The notes: generated from the letters alone by a model not told the origin. Shown: positions 36,465-45,206, counted from the stretch's first letter. The stretch is DNA of 64,000 nucleotides from an uncultured Lachnoclostridium sp. (GCA_905212635.1 CAJMFH010000001.1:1-64000); one strand, 5' to 3'. Made by a program: numbers and translations.

Positions 36465-37952
36465 ATGAAAAAACTAACAACCATTTTCCCGCTATGCCTG
36501 TTACTGGCAGGCTTGATCCTGACGGGATGTGCAGATTCTACGCAAAATTCAAAACCTTCCGAAGAGACCACCACATCTGCGGTTACTACTACATTATCTG
36601 CAACTAGTACCACATCTTCGGCAATTAGCGCGTCATCCTCTGCGATGCAGCCGGTAGATCCATTATCAGTAGAAGGGCAGTTAAAAACCATCGCCGAAGC
36701 AAAAGATAAGATTGCAACCCGTGGGAAATATGATGCAAACTATCATTATGCCGTGACAGATCTGGATCAAAACGGACGGCTGGAATTGATTATAGCAACT
36801 GAAATGAATGGAACGGGTCATATTACCCATAACTGGTACTACGAGATCAGCAAAGATGGTTCAAAATTGAAAAAATGCAAAGGAAAAGCCTTTGGAAAAG
36901 AAGGGCATGACATTTTAGATGCCATTAATACTGTCTATATTGATCAAAAAGAGCATAATTACTACTATAGAGTGTATGGCATAACCCATGTGTCCGGCGG
37001 CGAAAATTATGAGTCACTCGGATTTCTGCAATTGAAAAATGGTACATTTACCGATAATTACCTTGCAGGAGGCTCTCATATTGTTTCTAAAAAAGGAAAA
37101 GGAAAATTAAAGAACAGTTACTATAAGTTGACAAAAAATGGAAATAAGAAAACCGCCAAAATAACGAGAAAGCAATACTCGAATATGGATTCTTTGATGA
37201 AGGAAAAATATGGAAAATTAAAAAAAGAATCCGTTGCGATTCAATGGTTTTCGTATCAACAGCCAATGTCTAAAGTGACAGAAGAGCAGTTTCTGCATAA
37301 ATTGCAAAAATCTCAGAAAAATTTTGCAATTGGCAAAAAAGTAAAACAATTTCAGGAATATATCTGGTGTGATTATCTGAAAAACCTGAAAAATATTGAC
37401 TGGGAAGAACAACAGTATAATATGTGTCCGGAAGATTATACCATGCTTGCCAAATATTTACCTATGTTGAAAAATGAGCAGAAAATTCACTTTCCGGATG
37501 GAACAGAACAGACTTTGGACGAATATCTGACAGGAAAGGAAGATATTTATCGTCAGGTCCAGTTGATTGACCTGACCGGGGACGGAATCAAAGAATTAAT
37601 ACTTTCTCTTGATGAATATGTTATTTTCTCCTATCAAAACGGGGAATATGCTGCATTTTTATCCAGTGAGGCGGCATTTGAACTTAAACCCGGTGGTTAT
37701 TTTAGCTATGATGAAACCGATGACAACGACAATATTTGTGCCAGTATTATCAGCAAATTACAATACAAAGACGGAAAACTGAAGGAAGTTGTTGTTGGAA
37801 AAAATGAAGACTTTCTTCTCGGCAGGGGTTACTGGATCAATAATGAAAGCGTATCCCCGGAAGCCTATGAAGAATGGGAAGATAAGGAAATTGATCCGGA
37901 TGATCAGCAGTATTCGGTGTATGCGTATGTGCTGGAAGAGAAAAATGAGTAG
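36465..37952 (+). CDS. lipoprotein of unknown function with Asp-rich loops
   Basis: 495 aa. A signal peptide ends with lipobox LTGC (Cys22), then a Ser/Thr-rich linker (about 24-62). Two segments, DLDQNGRLELII (about 103) and DLTGDGIKELIL (about 370), resemble calcium-binding loops of FG-GAP/VCBS or dockerin type and probably mark two related halves. A lysine-rich central region follows the first half. Exported and membrane-anchored. No function recognised. It is a single gene between the aconitase terminator and the CptIN locus. Confidence 0.78.
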   Translation: MKKLTTIFPLCLLLAGLILTGCADSTQNSKPSEETTTSAVTTTLSATSTTSSAISASSSAMQPVDPLSVEGQLKTIAEAKDKIATRGKYDANYHYAVTDLDQNGRLELIIATEMNGTGHITHNWYYEISKDGSKLKKCKGKAFGKEGHDILDAINTVYIDQKEHNYYYRVYGITHVSGGENYESLGFLQLKNGTFTDNYLAGGSHIVSKKGKGKLKNSYYKLTKNGNKKTAKITRKQYSNMDSLMKEKYGKLKKESVAIQWFSYQQPMSKVTEEQFLHKLQKSQKNFAIGKKVKQFQEYIWCDYLKNLKNIDWEEQQYNMCPEDYTMLAKYLPMLKNEQKIHFPDGTEQTLDEYLTGKEDIYRQVQLIDLTGDGIKELILSLDEYVIFSYQNGEYAAFLSSEAAFELKPGGYFSYDETDDNDNICASIISKLQYKDGKLKEVVVGKNEDFLLGRGYWINNESVSPEAYEEWEDKEIDPDDQQYSVYAYVLEEKNE

Positions 37953-38018
37953 GGAAGTGAAACTTTATTGGCGAAGCAGATACTTTTGTTTGTCACAGAA
38001 AGTTTACATTTTGTTCGG

Positions 38019-38047
38019 TTGTTTGTTTGTGCTGACTAATATATAAT
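38019..38047 (+). promoter_or_regulatory. promoter of CptI antitoxin RNA
   Basis: TTGTTT (38019-38024), 17-bp spacer, perfect TATAAT (38042-38047). Transcription would start at about 38054, at the first repeat. Confidence 0.75.
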
Positions 38048-38055
38048 AATATCAT

Positions 38056-38157
38056 AAAATATTCGTCGCCACCTGTAAGGCGAATCATAAAAGCACAGGA
38101 ACAAAATATTCATCGCCACCTGTAAGGCGAATCATAAAAGCACAGGAACAAAATATT
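38056..38157 (+). ncRNA. cptI: type III antitoxin RNA repeats (CptI-like)
   Basis: Two tandem 47-nt repeats (38056-38102 and 38103-38149) differing at a single base, plus an eight-base start of a third. In each, TCGCC pairs with GGCGA around loop ACCTGTAA, and loop CCTGT pairs with downstream ACAGG (38072-38076 with 38095-38099 in repeat 1), an H-type pseudoknot. The AAAATATT at each boundary is a plausible processing site for the toxin. A terminator and the CptN gene follow. Confidence 0.9.
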
Positions 38158-38160
38158 AGA

Positions 38161-38189
38161 AAGATTCCTTTTTGAAGGGATCTTTTTTC
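38161..38189 (+). terminator. terminator between CptI and CptN
   Basis: Ten-bp stem AAGATTCCTT / AAGGGATCTT with one T-G pair, four-base loop, T-rich tail. Expected to limit toxin transcription relative to antitoxin RNA. Confidence 0.88.
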
Positions 38190-38206
38190 TTATACGAGGG
38201 ATATAT

Positions 38207-38692
38207 ATGACACAAGAACATTTTTATTTTTTAAAAGACGAATATTGTGAAAAGTACGGAACATATGGTGTGATGAAAAACAAGGAAAATATTGATGGTC
38301 AAGAACATAAACGCCCTTGTTTTTATGCAATAAAAGATAGGGTGGATGATATTTATTGGATGATTCCTATTTCATCCCAAATAACAAAATATCAAAACGT
38401 TTTGAATCAAAAACTGCAAAAATATCCTGTCTATGACGGATTGGAATTTGGATATGTCCGTGGCAGGCGTGCGGCATTTTTACTTCAAAATCTGTGTCCG
38501 GTAACGGAAAAGTATATCGCGGAAGAATACATAGATAGGAACAGCAATAAACCGGTCATGGTAAATAGCAATGCTATTAAAAACAAAATAAGGAAAAAGG
38601 CAAACAAATTAATCCAATTGACAAAACAGGGTAAAAAAGTAACGATAACAAATGCTTCTGAAATATATAGGGATTTATTAGAGGAGAACTAA
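38207..38692 (+). CDS. cptN: type III toxin-antitoxin system toxin, CptN/ToxN family
   Basis: 161-aa predicted endoribonuclease. HKRPCFYAIKD (about residues 40-50), YWMIPISSQITKY (about 56-68), GYVRGRRAAFLLQNLCPVT (about 86-104) and a basic C-terminus with IRKKANKLIQL match the compact CptN branch described in Coprococcus and Eubacterium rectale. GAGGG lies six bases before the ATG. The assignment is supported by the upstream pseudoknot repeats and terminator. Toxicity and specificity are not shown. Confidence 0.88.
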   Translation: MTQEHFYFLKDEYCEKYGTYGVMKNKENIDGQEHKRPCFYAIKDRVDDIYWMIPISSQITKYQNVLNQKLQKYPVYDGLEFGYVRGRRAAFLLQNLCPVTEKYIAEEYIDRNSNKPVMVNSNAIKNKIRKKANKLIQLTKQGKKVTITNASEIYRDLLEEN

Positions 38693-38871
38693 TATATTCA
38701 AAATTTTTTCACTTGCGTTTTCTATATATTTACTAAATAATGATTTAAGAAAAATAATTGAAAATTGGAAAGATACGAGCAAAAATAAACTTAATAAAAA
38801 AATCTATTCCATCTAATTTACAAGTTTTATGCTCCAAATGCAACGGAAAAAAATCAAACAAAGTATAACGT

Positions 38872-38898
38872 ACAACCACCAGCTCGGCCGGTGGTTGT
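38872..38898 (-). terminator. probable terminator of the DUF4317 gene
   Basis: Nine-bp perfect stem ACAACCACC / GGTGGTTGT with a nine-base loop, nine bases beyond the DUF4317 stop. The T-run on the minus strand is about 20 bases further and discontinuous, so termination efficiency is uncertain. The rest of 38693-38906 is AT-rich with no gene seen. Confidence 0.5.
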
Positions 38899-38906
38899 AA
38901 TCATCC

Positions 38907-40037
38907 CTACATCGGATTTGCCACCCGGATTCCATTCACCTCCACCTCGTCGCTGCACTCAATAACAATACACGGCACACCGTCAATAATCTGCGTATTG
39001 ACAAGATCGGTCCGGTCCGGATTTACCTGAATGGTGACGTTCGGAGTTCGAACTTCAAATTTGCGGAGATTGGCGATATTATCTGCGACCAGTTTCTGAT
39101 CTTCCCCGATATTTTCGGTAAATTTTTCTTCAAAAACATCAATTTTTTCTTCCGAAACCCCACAGGAAGAGAGAATCTTTTTGACATCTTCTTTGTCCAG
39201 TTCGAGTGGCTCCGGATTTTCCTTATTTTCCTCGATCATTTCATTTAAGTTCTCATGCAGATTTTTCACCATCTCGTAATCGCAGGTTGTTCCGAGAGAT
39301 TCTTCCACCAAAGCGTGGAACGTTTCCTTTTGTTCTTTGGCAGGAATTGGAAATGTGCAGCCAAGCAGCTGATAGGAAAAATCAATATCAACTTCATCGG
39401 CATTTTTTGCATAATAAAGCAGACTGTGGATGTCTGTATTGCGGTCGTTGAATGCCGGGAAGAGAAATCCGTTTGCCGGTGCCTGTACGATCCAGTCGCG
39501 GTCGCAGTCTTCAATGCTGTTATTTTCCGGATTGTAGCAAAGGCCGGCCTTAGACAGTTTTACCGGACATATACTGCAAAGGATAAAATTATATACATAA
39601 TCGGATGCGTCTTCATTTTCGATTCCATCCGCTGTGATTGATGGGATATCGTAAGCGGTGTGGATCAATACAATAAGATAATTTCCGGTATATTCATACG
39701 TTTTGATCACCATATCATAAAATTCATCCAGAAGAGCGTCGTCCTGCAAACCACTGTCTACAAGTTTCATCATAAATTTCTGCTTGCCATCGTCGTTGGT
39801 TTCTTCTTCCATGGGAAATTCCATATTCATAAGATTTTTGCCAAGTGTGCCGGACATCGTTTTGCGAAAAATATCCACGTATTTAAACATTTCCTCTTCC
39901 GGAAGAGAGTAAAAGGCCTCCTTTAACTCGACGCGCTTATTCTTTTCGCCATCCACATAACAGCCGCAGATTCTTGTGATGCCATTGTCGTCTTTTTTGA
40001 AAATTTTCTTTATTTCTGTAACTTCTGTTTTATTCAT
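38907..40037 (-). CDS. DUF4317 family protein
   Basis: 376 aa, cytosolic, no signal peptide or membrane helix. It begins MNKTEVTEIKKIFKKDDNGITRICGCYVD, the typical start of DUF4317, a family largely confined to Lachnospiraceae and related gut Firmicutes. The C-terminal third contains a helical acidic region (about 245-300) and a beta-rich end. Function unknown. AAAGGAG lies upstream, and it shares a palindromic divergent promoter with hydF. Confidence 0.85.
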   Translation of the reverse strand: MNKTEVTEIKKIFKKDDNGITRICGCYVDGEKNKRVELKEAFYSLPEEEMFKYVDIFRKTMSGTLGKNLMNMEFPMEEETNDDGKQKFMMKLVDSGLQDDALLDEFYDMVIKTYEYTGNYLIVLIHTAYDIPSITADGIENEDASDYVYNFILCSICPVKLSKAGLCYNPENNSIEDCDRDWIVQAPANGFLFPAFNDRNTDIHSLLYYAKNADEVDIDFSYQLLGCTFPIPAKEQKETFHALVEESLGTTCDYEMVKNLHENLNEMIEENKENPEPLELDKEDVKKILSSCGVSEEKIDVFEEKFTENIGEDQKLVADNIANLRKFEVRTPNVTIQVNPDRTDLVNTQIIDGVPCIVIECSDEVEVNGIRVANPM

Positions 40038-40081
40038 CTTTATTCTCCTTTTCTATTATCGTTGGTTCCCTAATATCACAC

Positions 40082-40126
40082 AAAAAGATTATATCATATT
40101 TTAAAAAAATGTGGTATAATCTTTTT
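40082..40126. promoter_or_regulatory. palindromic divergent promoter for hydF and DUF4317
   Basis: Fifteen-base arms AAAAAGATTATATCA (40082-40096) and TGGTATAATCTTTTT (40112-40126) are inverted with one mismatch. Each arm contains a -10 box: TATAAT at 40115-40120 on the plus strand, in extended form TGGTATAAT, and TATAAT at 40093-40088 on the minus strand. The symmetry could also be an operator. Confidence 0.65.
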
Positions 40127-40152
40127 TAATAAACAGGAAAGAAGGTATACGT

Positions 40153-41346
40153 ATGTCACTCAATGATACCCCCTCTGCCAATCGGATCCATATCGGTTTT
40201 TTCGGCTGCCGCAATGCCGGAAAATCAAGCGTTGTCAATGCCATTACCGGGCAGGAACTGGCGGTTGTATCGGATGTCCTCGGAACCACGACCGATCCGG
40301 TGCAAAAAGCGATGGAACTCCTTCCATTAGGGCCGGTTATGATCATTGATACTCCCGGCTTTGACGATGTGGGCGAACTGGGTGAAAAACGAATCCAAAA
40401 GACAAAACAGATCTTAAACCGAACCGATATCGCCGTTCTTGTTGTAGATGCAAAAAAAGGATTAACAGCGACAGACAAACAGCTGCTTGCATTGATTCAG
40501 GAAAAAGAACTGCCGTATCTTATCATTTATAATAAATCCGACCTTTTGGAAAACATTCCGGCAAAAGAGGAGCACAGTATCTATATCAGTGCTTTGCAGA
40601 AACAGGGCATTCAGGAGTGCAAGGAAAAACTTGCTCATCAGATTTCCACAGAAGATATGACACTTCAGATCGTAGGAGATCTTTTGAATCCGGGAGACCT
40701 TGCCGTGCTTGTTATTCCGATCGATTCCGCTGCACCAAAAGGCCGTCTGATCCTGCCACAGCAGCAGGTGATCCGGGATATTCTTGAGGCAGGGGCTGCC
40801 GCAGTGACCGTAAGAAATACAGAGCTTGCACAAACTTTACAAAAATTGGAAAGTAAAGTTCGTATGGTAATCACGGATAGTCAGGCATTTGAAGAAGTTG
40901 CAGCAATTGTGCCAAAAGAAATCCCCTTGACATCATTTTCCATCCTGATGGCTCGTTTTAAAGGGTATCTGGAAACTGCGGTTAAAGGGATTCAGGCAGT
41001 AGATTTGCTGAAAGACGGAGACCGCATCCTGATTTCGGAAGGCTGTACACATCACCGTCAATGCGAAGATATTGGCACCGTAAAACTGCCAAACTGGCTT
41101 TTAAAATATACCGGGAAAAATCTGACATTCGAATGGAGCTCCGGCCGTGAATTTAAAGAGGATCTATCCCCTTATGCGATGGTCATTCACTGCGGAGGGT
41201 GTATGCTCAATGAGAGAGAAGTGAAATACCGTATGAAATGCGCAGTTGATCAAGGCATTCCATTTACCAATTATGGAATTGCGATTGCCTATATGAAAGG
41301 GATCTTACAGCGAAGTATTGAACCGATTCCTAATCTTCCTCAATAA
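40153..41346 (+). CDS. hydF: [FeFe]-hydrogenase H-cluster maturation GTPase HydF
   Basis: 397-aa scaffold on which HydE and HydG products form the diiron subcluster before transfer to HydA. N-terminal GTPase with GCRNAGKSS, TTTDP and DTPGFDD; dimerisation domain; C-terminal cluster domain with Cys298-x-His300 and His346-Cys347-x-x-Cys350, the family CxH...HCxxC pattern. It implies an [FeFe]-hydrogenase elsewhere in the genome; hydE, hydG and hydA are not in this window. Confidence 0.97.
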   Translation: MSLNDTPSANRIHIGFFGCRNAGKSSVVNAITGQELAVVSDVLGTTTDPVQKAMELLPLGPVMIIDTPGFDDVGELGEKRIQKTKQILNRTDIAVLVVDAKKGLTATDKQLLALIQEKELPYLIIYNKSDLLENIPAKEEHSIYISALQKQGIQECKEKLAHQISTEDMTLQIVGDLLNPGDLAVLVIPIDSAAPKGRLILPQQQVIRDILEAGAAAVTVRNTELAQTLQKLESKVRMVITDSQAFEEVAAIVPKEIPLTSFSILMARFKGYLETAVKGIQAVDLLKDGDRILISEGCTHHRQCEDIGTVKLPNWLLKYTGKNLTFEWSSGREFKEDLSPYAMVIHCGGCMLNEREVKYRMKCAVDQGIPFTNYGIAIAYMKGILQRSIEPIPNLPQ

Positions 41347-41599
41347 CGTGGATCTCAAGATAATCAAATTCGATGCCGTCGATAAAATTATCGCTGCGAA
41401 AGCGGGTTTTGTCGACGCGCTTGAATTCTTCAATATTATGTTCCAGCCAGATTGGTTTGGAAAGATCAAATTCATAGCACACTTCTTCCAGTGCTGCAAA
41501 TACTTTTTTTGTCCGCGTCATCTCCGTGGAATCATTTTCCACAACCATGTCCCGGATCATTCGATTGCTTTTAAATTCTTTTGCCCATAAACGAAACAT
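41330..41599 (-). CDS. small conserved-looking protein of unknown function
   Basis: 89 aa, soluble, charged, beginning MFRLWAKEFKSNRMIRDMVVEND. It has AAAGGAA upstream of the ATG and reads as a genuine protein (balanced composition, EEVCYEFDLSKPIWLEHNIEEF core). Its 3' end overlaps hydF by 17 bases in a tail-to-tail arrangement. I recall similar unannotated proteins in Lachnospiraceae but know no function. Confidence 0.75.
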   Translation of the reverse strand: MFRLWAKEFKSNRMIRDMVVENDSTEMTRTKKVFAALEEVCYEFDLSKPIWLEHNIEEFKRVDKTRFRSDNFIDGIEFDYLEIHVIEED

Positions 41600-41684
41600 C
41601 TGTTAAAATTCCTTTCTTTTATCATTTCCGTATCCATACTTTTTACTGATTATACTTTGATTTTTCGAAAAAGTAAAGAATTAT

Positions 41685-41713
41685 TTGACTTTACTGTCAT
41701 TTTCTTATAAAAT
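41685..41713 (+). promoter_or_regulatory. promoter of the alarmone synthetase operon
   Basis: TTGACT (41685-41690), 17-bp spacer, TAAAAT (41708-41713), about 60 bases before the gene. Confidence 0.6.
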
Positions 41714-41776
41714 TATATTGTATGCGTAAATGGATTTTTATGCATGGAGGTAAGGAGAAAGGTTGGCGAATAAACT

Positions 41777-42457
41777 ATGTTAGAACAGGAAGTTGACACC
41801 TCTTTGTTAAATCAGATATATATACCGGCAGATGCAGGACATGTATTTATCGATCAGGAGACCGAATTCCGGCAGATGATGATGATGTACAGTTGTGCGA
41901 TCAAAGAGATAAAGACCAAATTACAAGTATTAAATGATGAATTATCCATAAAAAGACAGAGAAATCCGATTGAATTTATCAAAACCCGTGTTAAGCAGCC
42001 CGACAGCATTGCGAGCAAACTCCGGAGAAAAGGCTATCCGGTCACGGTACAATCGGTATTTGAAAATCTTTCGGATGTGGCAGGGGTTCGCGTCATCTGT
42101 GCTTTTATTGATGATATCTATAAAGTGGCAGACATGCTTACCGCACAGGATGACATTGAATTGATCAAGCGCAAAGACTATATTAAAAACCCTAAAATGA
42201 ATGGTTATCGAAGCCTTCATCTGATTATTGAAGTTCCGGTCTTTTTCTCGGATCACAAAGAACAGATCCGGGTGGAAGTGCAGATCCGGACGATTGCGAT
42301 GGACTTCTGGGCAAGTCTCGAACACCAGCTGAAATATAAAAAAGATATTGATGATGCGGAAAGTATTATGTATGAACTGCGCGCCTGCGCTGATGTGATC
42401 AATCGAACCGATTACCATATGCAGTCCCTGCGTGACCGTATCGTAGAAAATTCATAA
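41777..42457 (+). CDS. small alarmone synthetase (RelA/SpoT-domain GTP pyrophosphokinase)
   Basis: 226 aa, single (p)ppGpp synthetase domain without hydrolase or TGS domains. Synthetase motifs: SIASKLRRKGYPV (about residues 77-89), DVAGVRVICAFIDDIYKVADML, GYRSLHLIIEVPVFF and EVQIRTIAMDFWASLEHQLKYK. The length fits YjbM/YwaC-type enzymes, which make alarmones from GTP/GDP and ATP under transcriptional or allosteric control. Followed 21 bases later by folD. Confidence 0.93.
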   Translation: MLEQEVDTSLLNQIYIPADAGHVFIDQETEFRQMMMMYSCAIKEIKTKLQVLNDELSIKRQRNPIEFIKTRVKQPDSIASKLRRKGYPVTVQSVFENLSDVAGVRVICAFIDDIYKVADMLTAQDDIELIKRKDYIKNPKMNGYRSLHLIIEVPVFFSDHKEQIRVEVQIRTIAMDFWASLEHQLKYKKDIDDAESIMYELRACADVINRTDYHMQSLRDRIVENS

Positions 42458-42478
42458 AATAACTATTAGGAGGTTGCT

Positions 42479-43315
42479 ATGAGCATTCGAATTGATGGAA
42501 AACAGATTTCCGCACAGATAAAAGACGAATTAAAAGAAAGAGTGAAAAAGGAAAATCTGGAAGTTACTCTGGCTGTGATTCAGGTAGGAAACGATCCTGC
42601 TTCGACCGTTTATGTTGGAAATAAGAAAAAGGCCTGTGAATATATCGGAATCCGTTCCCTGGCTTATGAACTGCCGGAGGAAACACCGGAAGAAGAACTG
42701 CTGCAATTGATCCGGCAGTTAAATGACAGAGACGATGTCAATGGTATTCTGGTACAGCTTCCATTGCCGGCTCATATGGACGAAGACAAAGTGATCCGTA
42801 CAATTTCACCGCAAAAAGATGTGGATGGATTTCATCCACAGAGTGTCGGTGCACTCAGCATCGGACAGCCGGGCTTTGTTTCCTGTACACCAGCTGGTGT
42901 AATTCAGTTGTTAAAACGTACCGGTGTTGAAATCGACGGAAAAGAATGTGTGATCGTCGGCCGGAGCAATATTGTCGGAAAACCGATGGCACTTCTGATG
43001 CTTCGGGAAAATGCAACTGTTACGGTCTGCCATTCCCATACCAAAGATCTGAAAGAAGTGACAAAACGGGCAGATATTCTGATCGTTGCGATCGGAAAAC
43101 CAAAATTTATTACCAAAGAATACGTCAAAGAAGGCGCAGTCGTTATTGATGTCGGAATCCACCGCGGCGCAGATGGCAAACTTTGCGGAGATGTGGATTA
43201 TGACGACGTGGCTTCAATCACTCATGCCATTACTCCGGTACCGGGTGGTGTCGGACCGATGACGATCGCCATGCTTATGAATAACTGCGTAGAAGCGAAA
43301 GGATTACAGGAATGA
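42479..43315 (+). CDS. folD: methylenetetrahydrofolate dehydrogenase/cyclohydrolase FolD
   Basis: 278-aa bifunctional enzyme interconverting methylene-, methenyl- and 10-formyl-THF. Catalytic Tyr-x-x-x-Lys region in VYVGNKKKACEYIG, dinucleotide-binding GRSNIVGKPMA and TPVPGGVGPMTIAML are present. TAGGAGGTTG precedes the ATG. It overlaps rimO at its stop. Confidence 0.97.
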   Translation: MSIRIDGKQISAQIKDELKERVKKENLEVTLAVIQVGNDPASTVYVGNKKKACEYIGIRSLAYELPEETPEEELLQLIRQLNDRDDVNGILVQLPLPAHMDEDKVIRTISPQKDVDGFHPQSVGALSIGQPGFVSCTPAGVIQLLKRTGVEIDGKECVIVGRSNIVGKPMALLMLRENATVTVCHSHTKDLKEVTKRADILIVAIGKPKFITKEYVKEGAVVIDVGIHRGADGKLCGDVDYDDVASITHAITPVPGGVGPMTIAMLMNNCVEAKGLQE

Positions 43316-44655
43316 TGCACATTTATTTTGTCTCTTTAGGTTGTGACAAAAATCTGGTTGACAGTGAAAAAATGCTGGCACTTCTTGCCAAAGAAGGCTA
43401 TGAATTGACCGATGAACCGGAACAGGCAGAAATCATCGTCGTCAATACATGTGCGTTTATCCACGATGCCAAACAGGAGAGCATTGAAACCCTGTTAGAA
43501 CTGGCAGAATACAAAAAGACAGGAAAATGTAAAGTACTGATTGCTTCCGGCTGTCTTGCAGAACGTTATCAGGATACGATTCTGGAAGAAATGCCGGAGA
43601 TTGACGGTGTGATTGGAACGACTGCCTACGATGACATTGCGGTCGTTGTGAAAAAGGCACTGGGCGGAGAGCATACGTCGCTGACAAAAGAACTGGATTA
43701 TCTTCCGGTTCATCTGACCGACCGTGTTACTTCCGGTATGTCGCATGTTGGATATTTAAAGATCAGCGAAGGCTGCAATAAAAACTGTACGTATTGTATT
43801 ATTCCTTCCATGCGTGGCCATTATCGAAGTGTCCCGATGGAAGATTTGATTGAAGAAGCGGAAAAACTTGCGGAAAAAGGAATTCGGGAATTGATCCTGG
43901 TGGCACAGGAAACTACATTATACGGTGTAGATCTCTACCATGAGAAAAAACTTCCGGAACTGCTTTGCCGTTTGTCCGAAATCCGTGATATTGCATGGAT
44001 TCGCGTTTTGTACTGTTACCCGGAAGAGATTACATTAGAACTGGCACAGGAACTTCGTAACAATCCGAAAGTGTGTCACTATCTGGATCTTCCGATCCAG
44101 CATTGTAACGACGATGTCCTGAAACGCATGGGACGCCGCACGACAAAAGCAGAATTGATTGAAAAGATCAAGATGCTTCGAACAGAAATTCCGGATATTG
44201 CCCTGCGAACCACACTCATCAGCGGCTTTCCGGGTGAAACCAGCGAACAGCATGAGGAATGTATCGAATTTGTGCGGGAGATGAAATTTGACCGCCTTGG
44301 TGTCTTTCCTTATTCGGAAGAAGAAGGTACAAAAGCAGCAAATTATCCGGAACAGATTGATATGGAACTCCGCCGCCAGTGGGCAGACGAGATCATGGAA
44401 GCACAGCAGGAAGTGATCTTTGCACAAAATGAAACACTGATAGGAAAAACTTACGATGCCATCGTAGACGGTTATCTGCCGCAGGATGATGTATATGTTG
44501 CCCGAACCTACCGGGATACTCCGGAGATCGACGGATGTATCTTCTTTCAGGTGCCATATGAAATCGTATCAGGAACCATGGTAAAACTTTTAGTTACCGA
44601 TGCGAAGGGCTATGATCTGATCGGTGAAATATGTAGTGAGGAGGATGATAAATGA
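43312..44655 (+). CDS. rimO: ribosomal protein S12 methylthiotransferase RimO
   Basis: 447-aa radical SAM enzyme that methylthiolates Asp of S12. UPF0004 N-terminal domain (SLGCDKNLVDSEKML, NTCAFIHDAKQESI), radical SAM cluster CNKNCTYC at about Cys155, 159 and 162, and a C-terminal TRAM domain. SLGCDKNLVDSE distinguishes RimO from MiaB. ATG at 43312 or 43315 are both possible. Confidence 0.96.
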   Translation: MMHIYFVSLGCDKNLVDSEKMLALLAKEGYELTDEPEQAEIIVVNTCAFIHDAKQESIETLLELAEYKKTGKCKVLIASGCLAERYQDTILEEMPEIDGVIGTTAYDDIAVVVKKALGGEHTSLTKELDYLPVHLTDRVTSGMSHVGYLKISEGCNKNCTYCIIPSMRGHYRSVPMEDLIEEAEKLAEKGIRELILVAQETTLYGVDLYHEKKLPELLCRLSEIRDIAWIRVLYCYPEEITLELAQELRNNPKVCHYLDLPIQHCNDDVLKRMGRRTTKAELIEKIKMLRTEIPDIALRTTLISGFPGETSEQHEECIEFVREMKFDRLGVFPYSEEEGTKAANYPEQIDMELRRQWADEIMEAQQEVIFAQNETLIGKTYDAIVDGYLPQDDVYVARTYRDTPEIDGCIFFQVPYEIVSGTMVKLLVTDAKGYDLIGEICSEEDDK

Positions 44656-45206
44656 ATAACATACCGAATAAATTAACCATGATTCGTGTGATTTTGATTC
44701 CATTCTTTATTGTATTTATGTTATGGGATGCCGTTCCCTATAGCGATTATATTGCTGCCGCAGTATTTATTCTCGCCTGCATTACGGACTTTCTGGACGG
44801 ATATCTTGCCAGAAAATATAACGAAACAACAACCTTCGGAAAATTTATGGATCCACTGGCAGATAAACTGCTTGTCTGTTCAGCATTGATCTGTTTTGCA
44901 GCCGACCCCGAATGTGTGATGCCTGCCTGGGCGGTCATCGTCATCATTGCCCGTGAATTTATCATCAGCGGCTTCCGGTTGATCGCGGCAGAAAAGGGAA
45001 TTGTCATTGCTGCCAATTATTGGGGAAAGGTAAAAACCGTGGTACAAATGATTATGTCCATTGTTCTTATCCTTGATTTTTCCTTTTCCGGTGTCGAAAT
45101 TGTGGAATGGATATTGATCTGGGCTGCCGTTGCGCTGACCATCATATCCCTGCTGGATTATATTTATAAAAACCGTGCCGTATTAAGTGATACGGAAACG
45201 CTGTAA
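44652..45206 (+). CDS. pgsA: CDP-diacylglycerol--glycerol-3-phosphate 3-phosphatidyltransferase
   Basis: 184-aa integral membrane enzyme of phosphatidylglycerol synthesis. The CDP-alcohol phosphotransferase signature DFLDGYLAR...GKFMDPLADK (D-x2-DG-x2-AR-x8-G-x3-D-x3-D) lies at about residues 42-71, with hydrophobic helices around it. ATGA overlap with rimO. Its last 17 codons are copied in a downstream duplication. Confidence 0.95.
   Translation: MNNIPNKLTMIRVILIPFFIVFMLWDAVPYSDYIAAAVFILACITDFLDGYLARKYNETTTFGKFMDPLADKLLVCSALICFAADPECVMPAWAVIVIIAREFIISGFRLIAAEKGIVIAANYWGKVKTVVQMIMSIVLILDFSFSGVEIVEWILIWAAVALTIISLLDYIYKNRAVLSDTETL

Noticed and set aside
38056..38157. Repeats as a small CRISPR array
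   Set aside because: Only two units that abut with no unique spacers, no cas genes, and pseudoknot pairing inside each unit. Type III antitoxin explains all of it.
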